A DNA stretch of 64,000 nt from JAJACP01 sp964350245 (GTDB taxonomy: Bacteria; Chlamydiota; Chlamydiia; Chlamydiales; JAAKFR01): contig CAYGJC010000003.1 of NCBI GenBank assembly GCA_964350245.1, positions 98,987 through 162,986 on the forward strand. Reading direction: 5' to 3'. Both the position numbers and the translations under genes were made by a program. Each line of letters starts with the position of its first letter. Position 1 is the first letter of the stretch. The notes beneath the pieces were generated by a model that was not told the DNA's origin, ran no database searches, and was given only the letters and a program-made list of their open reading frames with translations. Positions 9,700 to 18,136 of the stretch are shown piece by piece.

Positions 9700-10727
9700 A
9701 AGCCATTCTAAAAAAAGAAGCAGCCGAAGGGCTCTGGATGGAAGAGGTTCCGATGCCTAAAATGGGAGCGGGAGATCTTCTCATCAAAATCCTGAAAACA
9801 TCGATCTGCGGCACAGACATGCACCTCTATAAGTGGGACGCATGGGCACAAAAGACACTTCCTGTTCCCTCTATTATCGGCCATGAGTTTGTAGGTGAGG
9901 TTGTGGATATGGGATCCACTGTCACCGGATTCAAAAAGGGGGACCGTATTTCCGGTGAAGGACACATCACCTGCGGCCAGTGCCGCATGTGCCGTACCGG
10001 CAAGCGCGTTTTATGCCCGCAAACGCTGGGGATTGGCGTGAACCGCGACGGCTGCTTTGCCGAATATGTGGCGATCCCTGCAGAAAATGCTTTTCTTGTT
10101 TCAGCCTCTATTCCCGATGAGGTTGCCTCCGTCTTCGATCCTTTGGGAAATGCCGTTCATACCGCTCTTTCCTTTGATCTAGTGGGTCAGGATGTACTCA
10201 TTACAGGCGCAGGACCCATTGGGTTAATGACCATCCCTGTAGCTCTCAAAGCAGGAGCGCGCTCGGTTGTGATTACAGATGTGAATCCCTACCGTCTTGC
10301 CCTTGCTAAACAGATGGGGGCAACCAGAGCGATCAACTTAAAAGAGGAGTCTGTGGCATCTGTCATGGAGCCTCTGGGCATGCGAGATGGTTTTGATGTT
10401 TGTTTAGAGATGTCTGGAAATATAGAGGCATTTGCTTCACTCCCTGCTCTCGCCGCGCACGGTGCTCATCTCGTTCTGCTGGGTATTCTTCCCACAGACG
10501 CCACGCTTGACTGGCATCAGGTGATCTTTAAGATGCTGACAATCAAGGGAATTTATGGACGAGAGATCTTCCGGACATGGTATCAGGTAGCCGCTATGCT
10601 AGAAAGTGGCCTCGATATTACCCCGGCCATTACACACCGCTTTAAGGCTGAGGAGTATCAAAAAGGCTTTGATGTGATGCTCTCAGGGCAGTGTGGAAAA
10701 GTGATTCTAGATTGGTCTTACCTATGA
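9696..10727 (+). CDS. tdh: L-threonine 3-dehydrogenase
   Basis: A 343-residue zinc-dependent alcohol-dehydrogenase-family enzyme that oxidises L-threonine with NAD+ to 2-amino-3-ketobutyrate, the substrate of Kbl. Catalytic zinc ligands are C38 (SICGTDMHLYKWD) and H63-E64 (GHEFVGEVV); the structural zinc site uses C93, C96, C99 and C107. A Rossmann GAGPIGLM segment lies near residue 174. Its ATG overlaps the kbl stop (ATGA), so the two are translationally coupled and produce glycine and acetyl-CoA from threonine. The product is the MDR-type Tdh of E. coli, not the short-chain (GalE-like) type. Confidence 0.95.
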   Translation: MKAILKKEAAEGLWMEEVPMPKMGAGDLLIKILKTSICGTDMHLYKWDAWAQKTLPVPSIIGHEFVGEVVDMGSTVTGFKKGDRISGEGHITCGQCRMCRTGKRVLCPQTLGIGVNRDGCFAEYVAIPAENAFLVSASIPDEVASVFDPLGNAVHTALSFDLVGQDVLITGAGPIGLMTIPVALKAGARSVVITDVNPYRLALAKQMGATRAINLKEESVASVMEPLGMRDGFDVCLEMSGNIEAFASLPALAAHGAHLVLLGILPTDATLDWHQVIFKMLTIKGIYGREIFRTWYQVAAMLESGLDITPAITHRFKAEEYQKGFDVMLSGQCGKVILDWSYL

Positions 10728-11506
10728 TCGATCAGATTAATCAAACATTAGAAACCTTGATTCCTGCCCATTCACCCGACTACAACTCTCTTTTTGAAGG
10801 AGCGCGATATACGCTGCTCGGACCCGGAAAACGGATCCGCCCTCTTCTTACCCTTCACGCAGCTGAAATGCTGGAGCCAGGAAGTGCGGTGCGCGCGCTT
10901 CATCCAGCCTGTGCCCTGGAAATGATCCACTGCTACTCTCTGATTCATGATGATCTCCCCTGCATGGATGACGATGACATGCGTCGAGGGCGCCCCACTC
11001 TCCACAAAGTCTATAATGAAGGGCACGCTGTCTTAGTTGGTGACTACCTGCTGACCCGTGCCTTTGAGGTATTAGCCCATGCGCCGGGGCTTACTTCCGA
11101 ACAGAAGATCACTTTGATTCAAACCCTCTCTCAAACAGCTGGTAGTGAAGGGATGCTTGGGGGTCAGATAATGGATATCGAGCAGCATGCCGACATTGCC
11201 CAGCTTCATGAACAAAAAACAGCCGCCCTTTTTCAATGTGCTCTGCTCTTTGGAGGCATTGTGACAGGAGCTCAGCCTGAGATCCTCACACAACTTGAAC
11301 AGTTCGGAACCCAATTCGGCTCTCTTTTTCAAGTAGTCGACGATATCCTAGATGGTGATCATCCTCTTGGGGAAGAACGCGCTTATGCAAGGCTGGAAAC
11401 GCTTAAAGCCTCCGCACTTCAAACACTAGGGAGACTCATCCAAGGTGACTCTCCACTGACAGAAATGACTCATCAACTAGCAGCTAAGGTTCATCATGAA
11501 GAGTAA
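10724..11506 (+). CDS. ispA: Short-chain polyprenyl diphosphate synthase (farnesyl/geranylgeranyl type)
   Basis: A 260-residue trans-prenyltransferase that condenses isopentenyl diphosphate onto allylic diphosphates to make C15-C20 precursors for undecaprenyl phosphate and quinones. The first aspartate-rich motif is HDDLPCMDDDDMRRGRPT (75-92) and the second is VVDDILDGD. GPGKRIRPLL (33-42) is the usual substrate-binding segment. The start is taken at ATG 10724, overlapping the tdh stop as ATGA; an upstream ATG at 10691 lies inside tdh and would add 11 atypical residues. The protein is slightly shorter than E. coli IspA. Chain length specificity cannot be read with certainty. Confidence 0.88.
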   Translation: MIDQINQTLETLIPAHSPDYNSLFEGARYTLLGPGKRIRPLLTLHAAEMLEPGSAVRALHPACALEMIHCYSLIHDDLPCMDDDDMRRGRPTLHKVYNEGHAVLVGDYLLTRAFEVLAHAPGLTSEQKITLIQTLSQTAGSEGMLGGQIMDIEQHADIAQLHEQKTAALFQCALLFGGIVTGAQPEILTQLEQFGTQFGSLFQVVDDILDGDHPLGEERAYARLETLKASALQTLGRLIQGDSPLTEMTHQLAAKVHHEE

Positions 11507-12101
11507 GCGACTATTTGACATTGTCTTTAGTCTGAGCGTGCTCCTCCTTCTCTTTCCGGTTGGGATTCTCATCTCTCTAGGTATTTTTCTTTGCTCTCCC
11601 GGTGCTGTCTTCTATACGCAAATCAGACTAGGGCGGGAAGGAAAGCCCTTTAAATGCTACAAATTCCGTACGATGCACCTCCAGGCTGAGCGACGTCTGA
11701 AAGAGATTCTCCTTACAAATCCCCTCTTACAAACAGAATGGCAGGCCCATCAAAAGCTTAAAAGCGATCCGCGCGTTTTTTTCTTTGGACGATTATTACG
11801 TAAAACCTCTCTCGATGAGCTTCCCCAGTTTTGGAACGTCCTAAAAGGCGAGCTCAGTGTTGTCGGTCCTCGCCCCTACATGGTCAACCAGAGAAAGGAG
11901 TTGGGACCCCTGGCTGAGAAAATCCTATCCGTGCGCCCCGGTGTCACAGGACTTTGGCAAACCTCAGGACGAAGTAACACCACTTTCGAACAGCGCATTT
12001 CCCTGGATGCCGCTTATGTCGATACCCATTCACTTGTATATGATCTTTGGTTGATCTTGAAGACGATTCCTGAAATACTCTTGTTCAGAAATGCGTGTTA
12101 A
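11496..12101 (+). CDS. Bacterial sugar transferase (monotopic polyprenyl-phosphate sugar-1-P transferase)
   Basis: A 201-residue member of the PF02397 family, which moves a sugar-1-phosphate from a nucleotide sugar to undecaprenyl phosphate to start glycan assembly. It has a single N-terminal hydrophobic re-entrant segment (about 8-31), then the conserved KCYKFRTMH segment, KTSLDELPQFWNVLKGE with the active-site DE pair, and SVVGPRPYM. RPGVTGLWQTSGRS is a further family hallmark. It overlaps ispA by 11 bases, and an IspA-type enzyme supplies its lipid acceptor pathway, so co-expression makes sense. No glycosyltransferases for the remaining glycan are in the window, so the final product is unknown. 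Confidence 0.9.
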   Translation: MKSKRLFDIVFSLSVLLLLFPVGILISLGIFLCSPGAVFYTQIRLGREGKPFKCYKFRTMHLQAERRLKEILLTNPLLQTEWQAHQKLKSDPRVFFFGRLLRKTSLDELPQFWNVLKGELSVVGPRPYMVNQRKELGPLAEKILSVRPGVTGLWQTSGRSNTTFEQRISLDAAYVDTHSLVYDLWLILKTIPEILLFRNAC

Positions 12102-12585
12102 CCCCCTATTGATCTTTTGTGCAGCTGTGTGTGGAGTTCTTTTTTTTCCCCACTGCCGTCTCTTCTACTTTGCCCCCTACCTCATCCTTACCTTTTATAA
12201 GCAGACCCGCTTTGCTGTTTTATGGAGAGCTCTTGGATGCGGCCTTGTGATCGATCTTTTCTCCTCCACTCCCTATTTTGGGCTAACCGCACTCAACTAC
12301 ACCCTTGTCTGCTGGATCCTTTATAGCCAGAGGCACAACTTTTTTGAGGACAAACCCTTTACCCTTCCTGTGATGACCTTCCTCTTTTCTGTCCTCTCGA
12401 CTCTAACCGCAACTATTCTTTTTCTCTTTTTTGCCCATCCTGTTCCCCTCTCTTTGAAATGGCTCTTCACAGATCTGTTCTGGATGCCCCTTTTAGATGC
12501 CGGATACGCTCTTGGACTCTCTCTTCCCTTCCAAATTACCTACAAATTGCGTAGAGTGATGAGAGCAAGAAGGAGAGCTCGATGA
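12091..12585 (+). CDS. MreD-like small integral membrane protein
   Basis: A 164-residue protein with four or five predicted membrane helices and a basic C-terminus (RRVMRARRRAR). The segment LGCGLVIDLFSSTPYFGLTA resembles the G-L-x-x-D-L-F-x-x-x-P-x-G-L motif of rod-shape protein MreD, which works with MreB and MreC in peptidoglycan synthesis. It overlaps the sugar transferase by 11 bases and its stop overlaps the folD start (ATGA), so it is inside the operon. Length fits MreD (about 160). The assignment rests on topology and one motif; an unrelated chlamydial membrane protein remains possible. Confidence 0.55.
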   Translation: MRVNPLLIFCAAVCGVLFFPHCRLFYFAPYLILTFYKQTRFAVLWRALGCGLVIDLFSSTPYFGLTALNYTLVCWILYSQRHNFFEDKPFTLPVMTFLFSVLSTLTATILFLFFAHPVPLSLKWLFTDLFWMPLLDAGYALGLSLPFQITYKLRRVMRARRRAR

Positions 12586-13427
12586 TCCTATCCGGAAAGA
12601 AAGTCGCTGAAAAAGTCCATGAAGGCCTTGCCGAGGAAGTGGCTACCTTTTCCACGCCTCCGGGCCTCGCTGTCGTGTTAATTGGTGACAATCCCAGCTC
12701 GCACACATATGTCAATATGAAGCGGCGCGCGTGCGCCAAAGTGGGGATCCATTCCTTTTTTCACCATCTTCCCCACTCAACCTCTGAACAGGAGCTAATT
12801 CAACTTGTTACACAATTGAATTCAGACCCCACCATCAATGGCATCCTCGTCCAGCTACCGCTCCCTCCCCATATTAATCCCATCACCGTCTTGCTGGCGC
12901 TCGATCCCGCAAAAGATGTAGACGGCTTTCATCCTGTTAACTTGGGCAAAGTGCTCGCCGGGATGGACGATGGTTTCATTCCGTGTACCCCATTGGGCAT
13001 CAAGATGCTTTTAGATTACTATGCAATCCCTGTAAAAGGAAAAAACGTGGTGATTGCGGGCCGTAGTGCAATTGTAGGTAAACCTCTTGCAGCCCTACTC
13101 ATGCAAAATGCTCCTGGGTGTAATGCCACAGTCACGGTTGTGCACAGCCAAACCCGCGATGTGGCCGCGCACACGCGACATGCAGATATTCTTGTTGCAG
13201 CTGTCGGTATTCCCCGCTTCATTAAAGCAGATATGGTCAAAGAGAGTGCTGTGATCGTCGATGTGGGCATCCATCGAGAGGCAGAAGGGCGTATAATTGG
13301 AGATGTCGATTTTGAACCTGTAGAGAAAAAATGCCAAGCGATTACCCCCGTTCCAGGAGGCGTCGGGCCCATGACAGTGGCCATGCTTCTGCACAATACT
13401 GTACTCAGTTATCAACGTATGCACTAA
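12582..13427 (+). CDS. folD: Bifunctional methylenetetrahydrofolate dehydrogenase/cyclohydrolase FolD
   Basis: A 281-residue cytosolic enzyme that interconverts 5,10-methylene-, methenyl- and 10-formyl-tetrahydrofolate with NADP. The catalytic YVNMK motif is at Y43-K47. VDGFHPVNLGK, PCTPLGIKMLL, the nucleotide-binding GRSAIVGKPLAALLM and the C-terminal TPVPGGVGPMTVAML are all present. Length is normal. It starts by overlapping the MreD-like gene stop and its 3' end overlaps the lipoprotein gene downstream. The folD-apbE-smpB-dnaN-recF neighbourhood matches the order I recall from Chlamydia. Glycine from the upstream kbl-tdh pair would also feed one-carbon metabolism. Confidence 0.96.
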   Translation: MILSGKKVAEKVHEGLAEEVATFSTPPGLAVVLIGDNPSSHTYVNMKRRACAKVGIHSFFHHLPHSTSEQELIQLVTQLNSDPTINGILVQLPLPPHINPITVLLALDPAKDVDGFHPVNLGKVLAGMDDGFIPCTPLGIKMLLDYYAIPVKGKNVVIAGRSAIVGKPLAALLMQNAPGCNATVTVVHSQTRDVAAHTRHADILVAAVGIPRFIKADMVKESAVIVDVGIHREAEGRIIGDVDFEPVEKKCQAITPVPGGVGPMTVAMLLHNTVLSYQRMH

Positions 13428-14278
13428 TCCTGCTTCTCTGCTTGACGGGTTGTCGGTCTTCAACAGAGCCCACCCGGATAGTCGGAAATGCCATGACAAT
13501 GCGCTACTGTATCCAAACCGGTTCTGCTAAACCCGATTTAGAAGAGATTGTTGTTTCTACATTTGAAGAGGTTAACCGCGTTTTTAATAACTGGAATCCC
13601 GAATCGGAAATTTCAAAACTCAACGCCCTCCCCGCTCACCAAAAAATGGAACTCTCTCCCTCACTGGCGACTCTACTTCAGCGAGTAGACCGTCTTGTGA
13701 CCCTGACAGAGGGGCGTTTTGATCCGACAGTCGCCTCTATCAAAGAGAAGCTCCTTAAAGGAGAGCTCACCTCCTCCAGCCCCCACGTTGGTTGGAAAAC
13801 ACTCCATATCGAGGGCTCTTGCTTCTGGAAAGATTATGGGGAGACAGCTCTGGATTTAGGTGGCGCAGCAAAGGGCTATGCCGTAGATCTCATCTCTGAG
13901 CGTCTTCAAGCCTCCGGCTGTCGCAATCTTTATGTAGAATGGGGGGGAGAGATTCGGACAGTCGGCTCACATCCAGAGGGAAGAGCGTGGAAAGTCGCAA
14001 TCTGGGGGGGGAAAACACTCAAAATACGCAACCAGGCGATTGCAACCAGCGGCAGCTACTTTCAAAACTGGACCATTGACGGAGCTCGCTACACACACAT
14101 CATCGATCCTGCGACCCAAAAACCACTACAAGATCCTCCGATCACGAGTGCAACGGTAATGAGCTCCAGCTGTTTTGAGGCTGACGCCTTGGCGACGGCT
14201 CTTATGCTTTTCCCTTCTGTTAAAGAGGCAAAAGCATGGGCGCGAAAACATGGCATCAAAGCGTATCTCTACCGGTGA
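13331..14278 (+). CDS. apbE: ApbE-family FAD:protein FMN transferase lipoprotein
   Basis: ApbE proteins attach FMN covalently to threonine in flavoproteins such as the NqrB and NqrC subunits of the sodium-pumping NADH:quinone reductase, which chlamydiae possess. The lipobox LTGC puts the lipidated cysteine at residue 41 after the hydrophobic run YALILLLCL. Core features are VFNNWNPESEISKLN, TEGRFDPTVA, DLGGAAKGYAVD and YTHIIDPATQKP. The only clear start codon is ATG at 13331, inside folD, giving a 97-base overlap and an unusually long signal n-region; a nearer non-standard start is possible. Its end overlaps the convergent smpB end by 10 bases. Confidence 0.88.
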   Translation: MPSDYPRSRRRRAHDSGHASAQYCTQLSTYALILLLCLTGCRSSTEPTRIVGNAMTMRYCIQTGSAKPDLEEIVVSTFEEVNRVFNNWNPESEISKLNALPAHQKMELSPSLATLLQRVDRLVTLTEGRFDPTVASIKEKLLKGELTSSSPHVGWKTLHIEGSCFWKDYGETALDLGGAAKGYAVDLISERLQASGCRNLYVEWGGEIRTVGSHPEGRAWKVAIWGGKTLKIRNQAIATSGSYFQNWTIDGARYTHIIDPATQKPLQDPPITSATVMSSSCFEADALATALMLFPSVKEAKAWARKHGIKAYLYR

Positions 14279-14721
14279 TTTTTCATGGCACGGTCCATTT
14301 CACGTTTTTTCTCACGTTCCACAATAGCCTGCCGTTTATCGTGATGCTTTTTCCCCCGGGCACGGCCAATCTGAATTTTGACCCGTCCCTCTTTGAGATA
14401 GAGCGCCAGCGGAACTAAAGTAAGCCCTTTTTGCTGCACAGATTCCTTGAGGTTCTCAATTTCCCGTTTGTGCATCAGAAGTTTTCGGTCGCGCCGCTCT
14501 TCATGATTATGCACATTTCCATAACGATAGGGGGCAATCGAGGCGCCAATCAACCAAATCTCGCCCCCAATAATTTTGACATATCCTTCTGCAAGGTTAC
14601 CCCCATTGTCACGCAAAGACTTGATCTCAGTCCCCACTAAAACAATGCCGGCTTCATACTTTTCCAAAATTTCATAATCATGAAAGGCTCGGCGGTTACT
14701 GACTAACTCTTTCTGTCCCAT
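14269..14721 (-). CDS. smpB: SsrA-binding protein SmpB
   Basis: A 150-residue tmRNA partner that rescues stalled ribosomes by trans-translation. The family core is visible: NRRAFHDYEILEKYEAGIVL, GTEIKSLRDN, GGNLAEGYV, and a basic C-terminal tail (GRARGKKHHDKRQ) that occupies the mRNA channel. The start is placed at ATG 14721 (MGQKELVSNRRA); the further upstream ATGs would add a hydrophobic tail not seen in the family. The gene is divergent from dnaN and shares a 54-base intergenic region with it. It converges on apbE with a 10-base overlap. Confidence 0.95.
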   Translation of the reverse strand: MGQKELVSNRRAFHDYEILEKYEAGIVLVGTEIKSLRDNGGNLAEGYVKIIGGEIWLIGASIAPYRYGNVHNHEERRDRKLLMHKREIENLKESVQQKGLTLVPLALYLKEGRVKIQIGRARGKKHHDKRQAIVEREKKREMDRAMKNHR

Positions 14722-14732
14722 AATAGGCCAAA

Positions 14733-14761
14733 ATGATACCATGATCGTAATCACTTGACAA
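14733..14761 (-). promoter_or_regulatory. Candidate smpB promoter
   Basis: On the minus strand TTGTCA (14761-14756) and TATCAT (14738-14733) are spaced by exactly 17 bases, close to consensus. Transcription would start around 14727-14725, only a few bases ahead of the smpB ATG at 14721, so the transcript would be nearly leaderless. Confidence 0.5.
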
Positions 14762-14775
14762 TTGGAGAATGCATT

Positions 14776-15876
14776 ATGAAATTCGTCATTTCTAGAACCG
14801 AATTAAGCCATCTGATCCGGAAAATCCAGAATGTGGTCCCTCAAAATGCCCCAATTCCTATTCTTTCGCACTTTTTAATCGAGGCAGAAGAAGATCAACT
14901 TGTCTTCACGGCAACTGATTTGACAGTAGGAACGCGCTGCTCCGTTCCTGCTAAAATCCAGGAAAAGGGATCCATGACCATCCCCTCCAAGCGATTTTTT
15001 CAGCTCGTGCGCGAGCTCACAGACCAAAACATTGAAGTAGTCGCTGCCGATAGCGAAATGGCGGAAATCAAATCGGGCTCTTCTCGTTTTCGTCTCAATG
15101 GCATGGACAAGGAGGAGTATCCCGCCCTACCCGATCTAAAGGAGGCCACCCAGTTCACTCTTCAAGGCTCCCTTTTAAAAGATATGTTTTACCGCACCTC
15201 ATTTGCTGTTTCCAAAGAGGATAACCGGTATGTTTTAACCGGCGTATTGATGCGGATTGAAAAGGGTAAGGCAATCTTTGTCGGAACCGATGGCAAACGA
15301 CTAGCCAAAACAGAGACTGAGATTCCTCTTTCACCCGACTTTTCCGGTGAGTATATCGTTCCTCTCAAGGCCGTCGATGAAATCTTGAAGATGATCGAAG
15401 ATGAGGAATCCTCCACTGTCTACCTAACAGACGATAAAGTCGCCATTGAATCGGGAAACACCCTGATGATCACCAAGCTTCTCTCCGGAGAGTATCCTGA
15501 TTTCGAGCAGGTGATCGCCTCTCAAAGTGAAGTAAAGATGACACTACACCGAGAGGAGATGGTCACTCTTTTGAGGCAAATCTCGCTTTTTACCAATGAC
15601 ACCTCTCACTCCGTTCGCTTTACCTTTCTGCCAGGTGAGCTGATGCTGACCGCTAACTGCGCCGATGTGGGCGAGGGAAAGGTCAGTATGCCTGTCAACT
15701 ACACCGGAGAGAAAATCGATATTGCCTTTAACCCCTTCTATTTTCTTGATATTCTCCGCCACAGTAAAGACGAAACCGTGACCCTAGGGGTCTCAGACTC
15801 GTATAATCCGGGTATCATCACAGATTCCAGCCAGAGTCTGTTTATCATTATGCCCATGCGCCTCAATGACGATTGA
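14776..15876 (+). CDS. dnaN: DNA polymerase III sliding clamp, beta subunit
   Basis: A 366-residue beta clamp that forms a homodimeric ring tethering the replicative polymerase to DNA. It shows the three-domain beta-clamp layout, with the N-terminal PILSHFLIEA, central SFAVSKEDNRYVLTGVLM and C-terminal IIMPMRLNDD, where the terminal M-P-M-R segment lines the client-binding pocket. The start is ATG 14776 with GGAGAA at 14764-14769 as ribosome binding site; a TTG at 14755 would add seven atypical residues. The stop overlaps the recF start (TGATG). The dnaN-recF pair is common, but no dnaA is nearby. Confidence 0.97.
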   Translation: MKFVISRTELSHLIRKIQNVVPQNAPIPILSHFLIEAEEDQLVFTATDLTVGTRCSVPAKIQEKGSMTIPSKRFFQLVRELTDQNIEVVAADSEMAEIKSGSSRFRLNGMDKEEYPALPDLKEATQFTLQGSLLKDMFYRTSFAVSKEDNRYVLTGVLMRIEKGKAIFVGTDGKRLAKTETEIPLSPDFSGEYIVPLKAVDEILKMIEDEESSTVYLTDDKVAIESGNTLMITKLLSGEYPDFEQVIASQSEVKMTLHREEMVTLLRQISLFTNDTSHSVRFTFLPGELMLTANCADVGEGKVSMPVNYTGEKIDIAFNPFYFLDILRHSKDETVTLGVSDSYNPGIITDSSQSLFIIMPMRLNDD

Positions 15877-16940
15877 TGAACCTCACCTCTCTTTTTCTTC
15901 GGAATTTTCGTAACTACGAAGAGGCGCGGTTTACGTTTTCGCCCACGTTAAACTATATCTACGGAGAAAATGCGCAGGGAAAAACCAACCTTTTAGAGGC
16001 GATCCACCTTCTAATAACCGGACGCTCCTTCCGCACGCAACGCCTAGCCGATTTGATCCGCTTCGGGACGCCCGCTTTTTATGTCGAAGCTTATTTTGAA
16101 AAAAATGGAATTGAGCAGCAGCTCAAACTCTCTTTTGATGGGGAAGGGCGTACGATTGTACACAACGCTACCTCGATTCCCTCACTTAGCGCTCTTTTAG
16201 GCATTTTAAATGGAGTGATTATCTCTCCGGAAGATCATGAGCTGGTTAAAGGCGGCCCCTCGGCCCGCCGTCAATTTCTCGACCTACAGATCGCGTGCGC
16301 AAGTCCCCTCTATCTCCATCATTTAAGCCGCTACCATCGAGCAATGAAACACCGCAACACTTTACTCCGTAGGCGCAAGCTTGAAACGGCCTCTATATGG
16401 GAAGAGCAGATGGCTGATTCGGCTACCCATCTTACCCTCAAAAGACTCGCTACCATTGAGCAGTTAGGTGCAGAAGAGGCTCTTTTGAATCAAAGTGATC
16501 AGATCTCACTTAACTACCACACAACAGCGCCAGTGAAAAAGAGCCCTGATGAGCTCAAAGCTTACTTTCTGAAGCAGTATGAAAAACAACGTCCCAGAGA
16601 AATCGAGCAAGGAAACACTCTAACCGGCCCACATCGCGACGATCTAACCATTTTAATGGGAGGAAAAGAAGCACGCTTTTTTGCTAGTGAGGGACAGGCT
16701 CGCTCGTGTGTCACCAGTCTCCGTTTGGCCCAATGGTCCCGCTTAAAAAAAGCAACTGAAGAGATGCCCCTTTTGTGCATTGATGATGTAGGCATTTCGC
16801 TCGATGCTAAGCGAGAAAAACAGCTCTACACTCAACTCTGCTCCATGGGCCAAGTCTTCATCACCTCACCTCGAAAAAACCCAGATTTGCCCGATCTAAC
16901 TCACCTCATCCACATCCGCAACGGGACTCTGTTTTTGTAA
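15876..16940 (+). CDS. recF: DNA replication and repair protein RecF
   Basis: A 354-residue SMC-like ATPase that helps load RecA at gaps with RecO and RecR. Walker A is GENAQGKT (30-37), the ABC-type signature GGPSARRQFLDL lies mid-protein, and a Walker B-like LLCIDDVGISLD lies near the C-terminus, where most RecF proteins have DDVFSELD. The ATG at 15876 shares its first base with the dnaN stop. The 3' end runs 45 bases into the convergent MFS gene. Length is normal. Confidence 0.95.
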   Translation: MNLTSLFLRNFRNYEEARFTFSPTLNYIYGENAQGKTNLLEAIHLLITGRSFRTQRLADLIRFGTPAFYVEAYFEKNGIEQQLKLSFDGEGRTIVHNATSIPSLSALLGILNGVIISPEDHELVKGGPSARRQFLDLQIACASPLYLHHLSRYHRAMKHRNTLLRRRKLETASIWEEQMADSATHLTLKRLATIEQLGAEEALLNQSDQISLNYHTTAPVKKSPDELKAYFLKQYEKQRPREIEQGNTLTGPHRDDLTILMGGKEARFFASEGQARSCVTSLRLAQWSRLKKATEEMPLLCIDDVGISLDAKREKQLYTQLCSMGQVFITSPRKNPDLPDLTHLIHIRNGTLFL

Positions 16941-18125
16941 AAGGATGACTGCAGCAGCTAACGCCATAAAGATTCCACTCACAACCACTGTTAGGACAGG
17001 ATAATTGCCTACAAAAGAGCCACTGAAAAAAGGCGTGATGGCCAGAGCTAAGGCAATCAAACTTTCATAGATCCCCATTACCTCTCCCTGCTTCTCGCTA
17101 CTCACTCGGTTTGAAATCAATGCAGCTGTTGCCGGATAGGCAAAAGCGAGAAAAAACTGCACCAGTGGGATATAGAGCCAGATCAGATGAACATTTTGGA
17201 TCTTCAAAAACACAAAGAGATAAAGACCAGACAGTAACATCGAAAGAAAGAGTGTTTTTTGAATGCCTAGAAGCCGAATAAAGGGATAGATGAGAAACCC
17301 CGCTGAAAGAGAATAGAAGGCACCTGAATAGCCGTAGAAAAACCCCGTTTGGATGGGGGAAAAGGCATACCGCTCAATCAAAAATAAAGGGATAAACTCA
17401 GTAAAAAAGGACCATCCAAAAGAAAAGAATAAAAGGGCAAGAAAGACAAACCGAAGCTCGGGCATCTGTGCCGCTTGCTTCACTTGGTAAAAAGCTGTCA
17501 ACACCTTCACTTTCCCTTTTACCCGGACTTGCCTGGTTTCGTCGAGCTTCCACCAGACGAGGACCAGGTTGAGCACCACAAGCGCAAAGGCCACCCCAAA
17601 GGGAGTGATTAAACCCGCCGATTTGGCAAGCACACCGCTGATAAAGGGACCAAAGGTGAAACCGGCACCAAAGGCCATGTTAAGAAGGCCATAGTTTTTC
17701 GCTTTTTGCTCAGGGGTACTGATATCAGCAACAATCGCGCTGACAATCGAGCAGTTACTACAGGCAATCCCCGCAGTGATCCTGTAAATGACAAGAAGTG
17801 TTAAACTTTGAAAATGGACACCTAGCATCGCCAAAGCATAACTGGCTAGCCCCACCCAAAAGCTTAGAATCAGCAACTTTTTTCTTCCCCGCAAATCGGA
17901 AAGAGAGCCCAATATCGGCGCAAATAAAAACTGAAAAAAGGGATGTAGAGCGATTAGGATGCCCAGCCAAAGCCCCCGCATTCCACTACTCGTTTCAGGC
18001 GACAGAAAGTGAAACGTTGGGTCAAAAAGCAAATAAGCTAGAATTGGATAGACAATCGCAATTCCAGCGTAATCGATGAATCCTGAAAGAAGTAGAATTC
18101 CCAGTGGGAGTTTGCGCGTGGGCAT
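16896..18125 (-). CDS. MFS transporter, TetA/drug-proton-antiporter-like
   Basis: A 409-residue inner-membrane protein with about twelve predicted helices. The cytoplasmic loop motif A of the major facilitator superfamily is GSLSDLRGRKKLL (about residues 73-85). A glycine/proline-rich helix-5 region, GAGFTFGPFISGVL, resembles motif C of proton-coupled antiporters. It resembles TetA-like 12-helix exporters; the substrate cannot be told. It starts 11 bases after the stop of the 426-residue membrane protein gene, so the two are probably one operon. It converges with recF with a 45-base overlap. Confidence 0.85.
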   Translation of the reverse strand: MPTRKLPLGILLLSGFIDYAGIAIVYPILAYLLFDPTFHFLSPETSSGMRGLWLGILIALHPFFQFLFAPILGSLSDLRGRKKLLILSFWVGLASYALAMLGVHFQSLTLLVIYRITAGIACSNCSIVSAIVADISTPEQKAKNYGLLNMAFGAGFTFGPFISGVLAKSAGLITPFGVAFALVVLNLVLVWWKLDETRQVRVKGKVKVLTAFYQVKQAAQMPELRFVFLALLFFSFGWSFFTEFIPLFLIERYAFSPIQTGFFYGYSGAFYSLSAGFLIYPFIRLLGIQKTLFLSMLLSGLYLFVFLKIQNVHLIWLYIPLVQFFLAFAYPATAALISNRVSSEKQGEVMGIYESLIALALAITPFFSGSFVGNYPVLTVVVSGIFMALAAAVILLQKQSPVADVDEVS

Positions 18126-18136
18126 AGAAACTCATT

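Noticed and set aside
13331..13427. Long folD-apbE overlap as a sign of sequencing error
   Set aside because: Both proteins are full length with intact motifs; only the exact lipoprotein start stays uncertain.
14755..14760. Perfect TTGACA before dnaN as a -35 box
   Set aside because: It lies only 15 bases before the dnaN ATG, so no -10 and start point fit; the same bases read on the other strand are part of the smpB promoter candidate.
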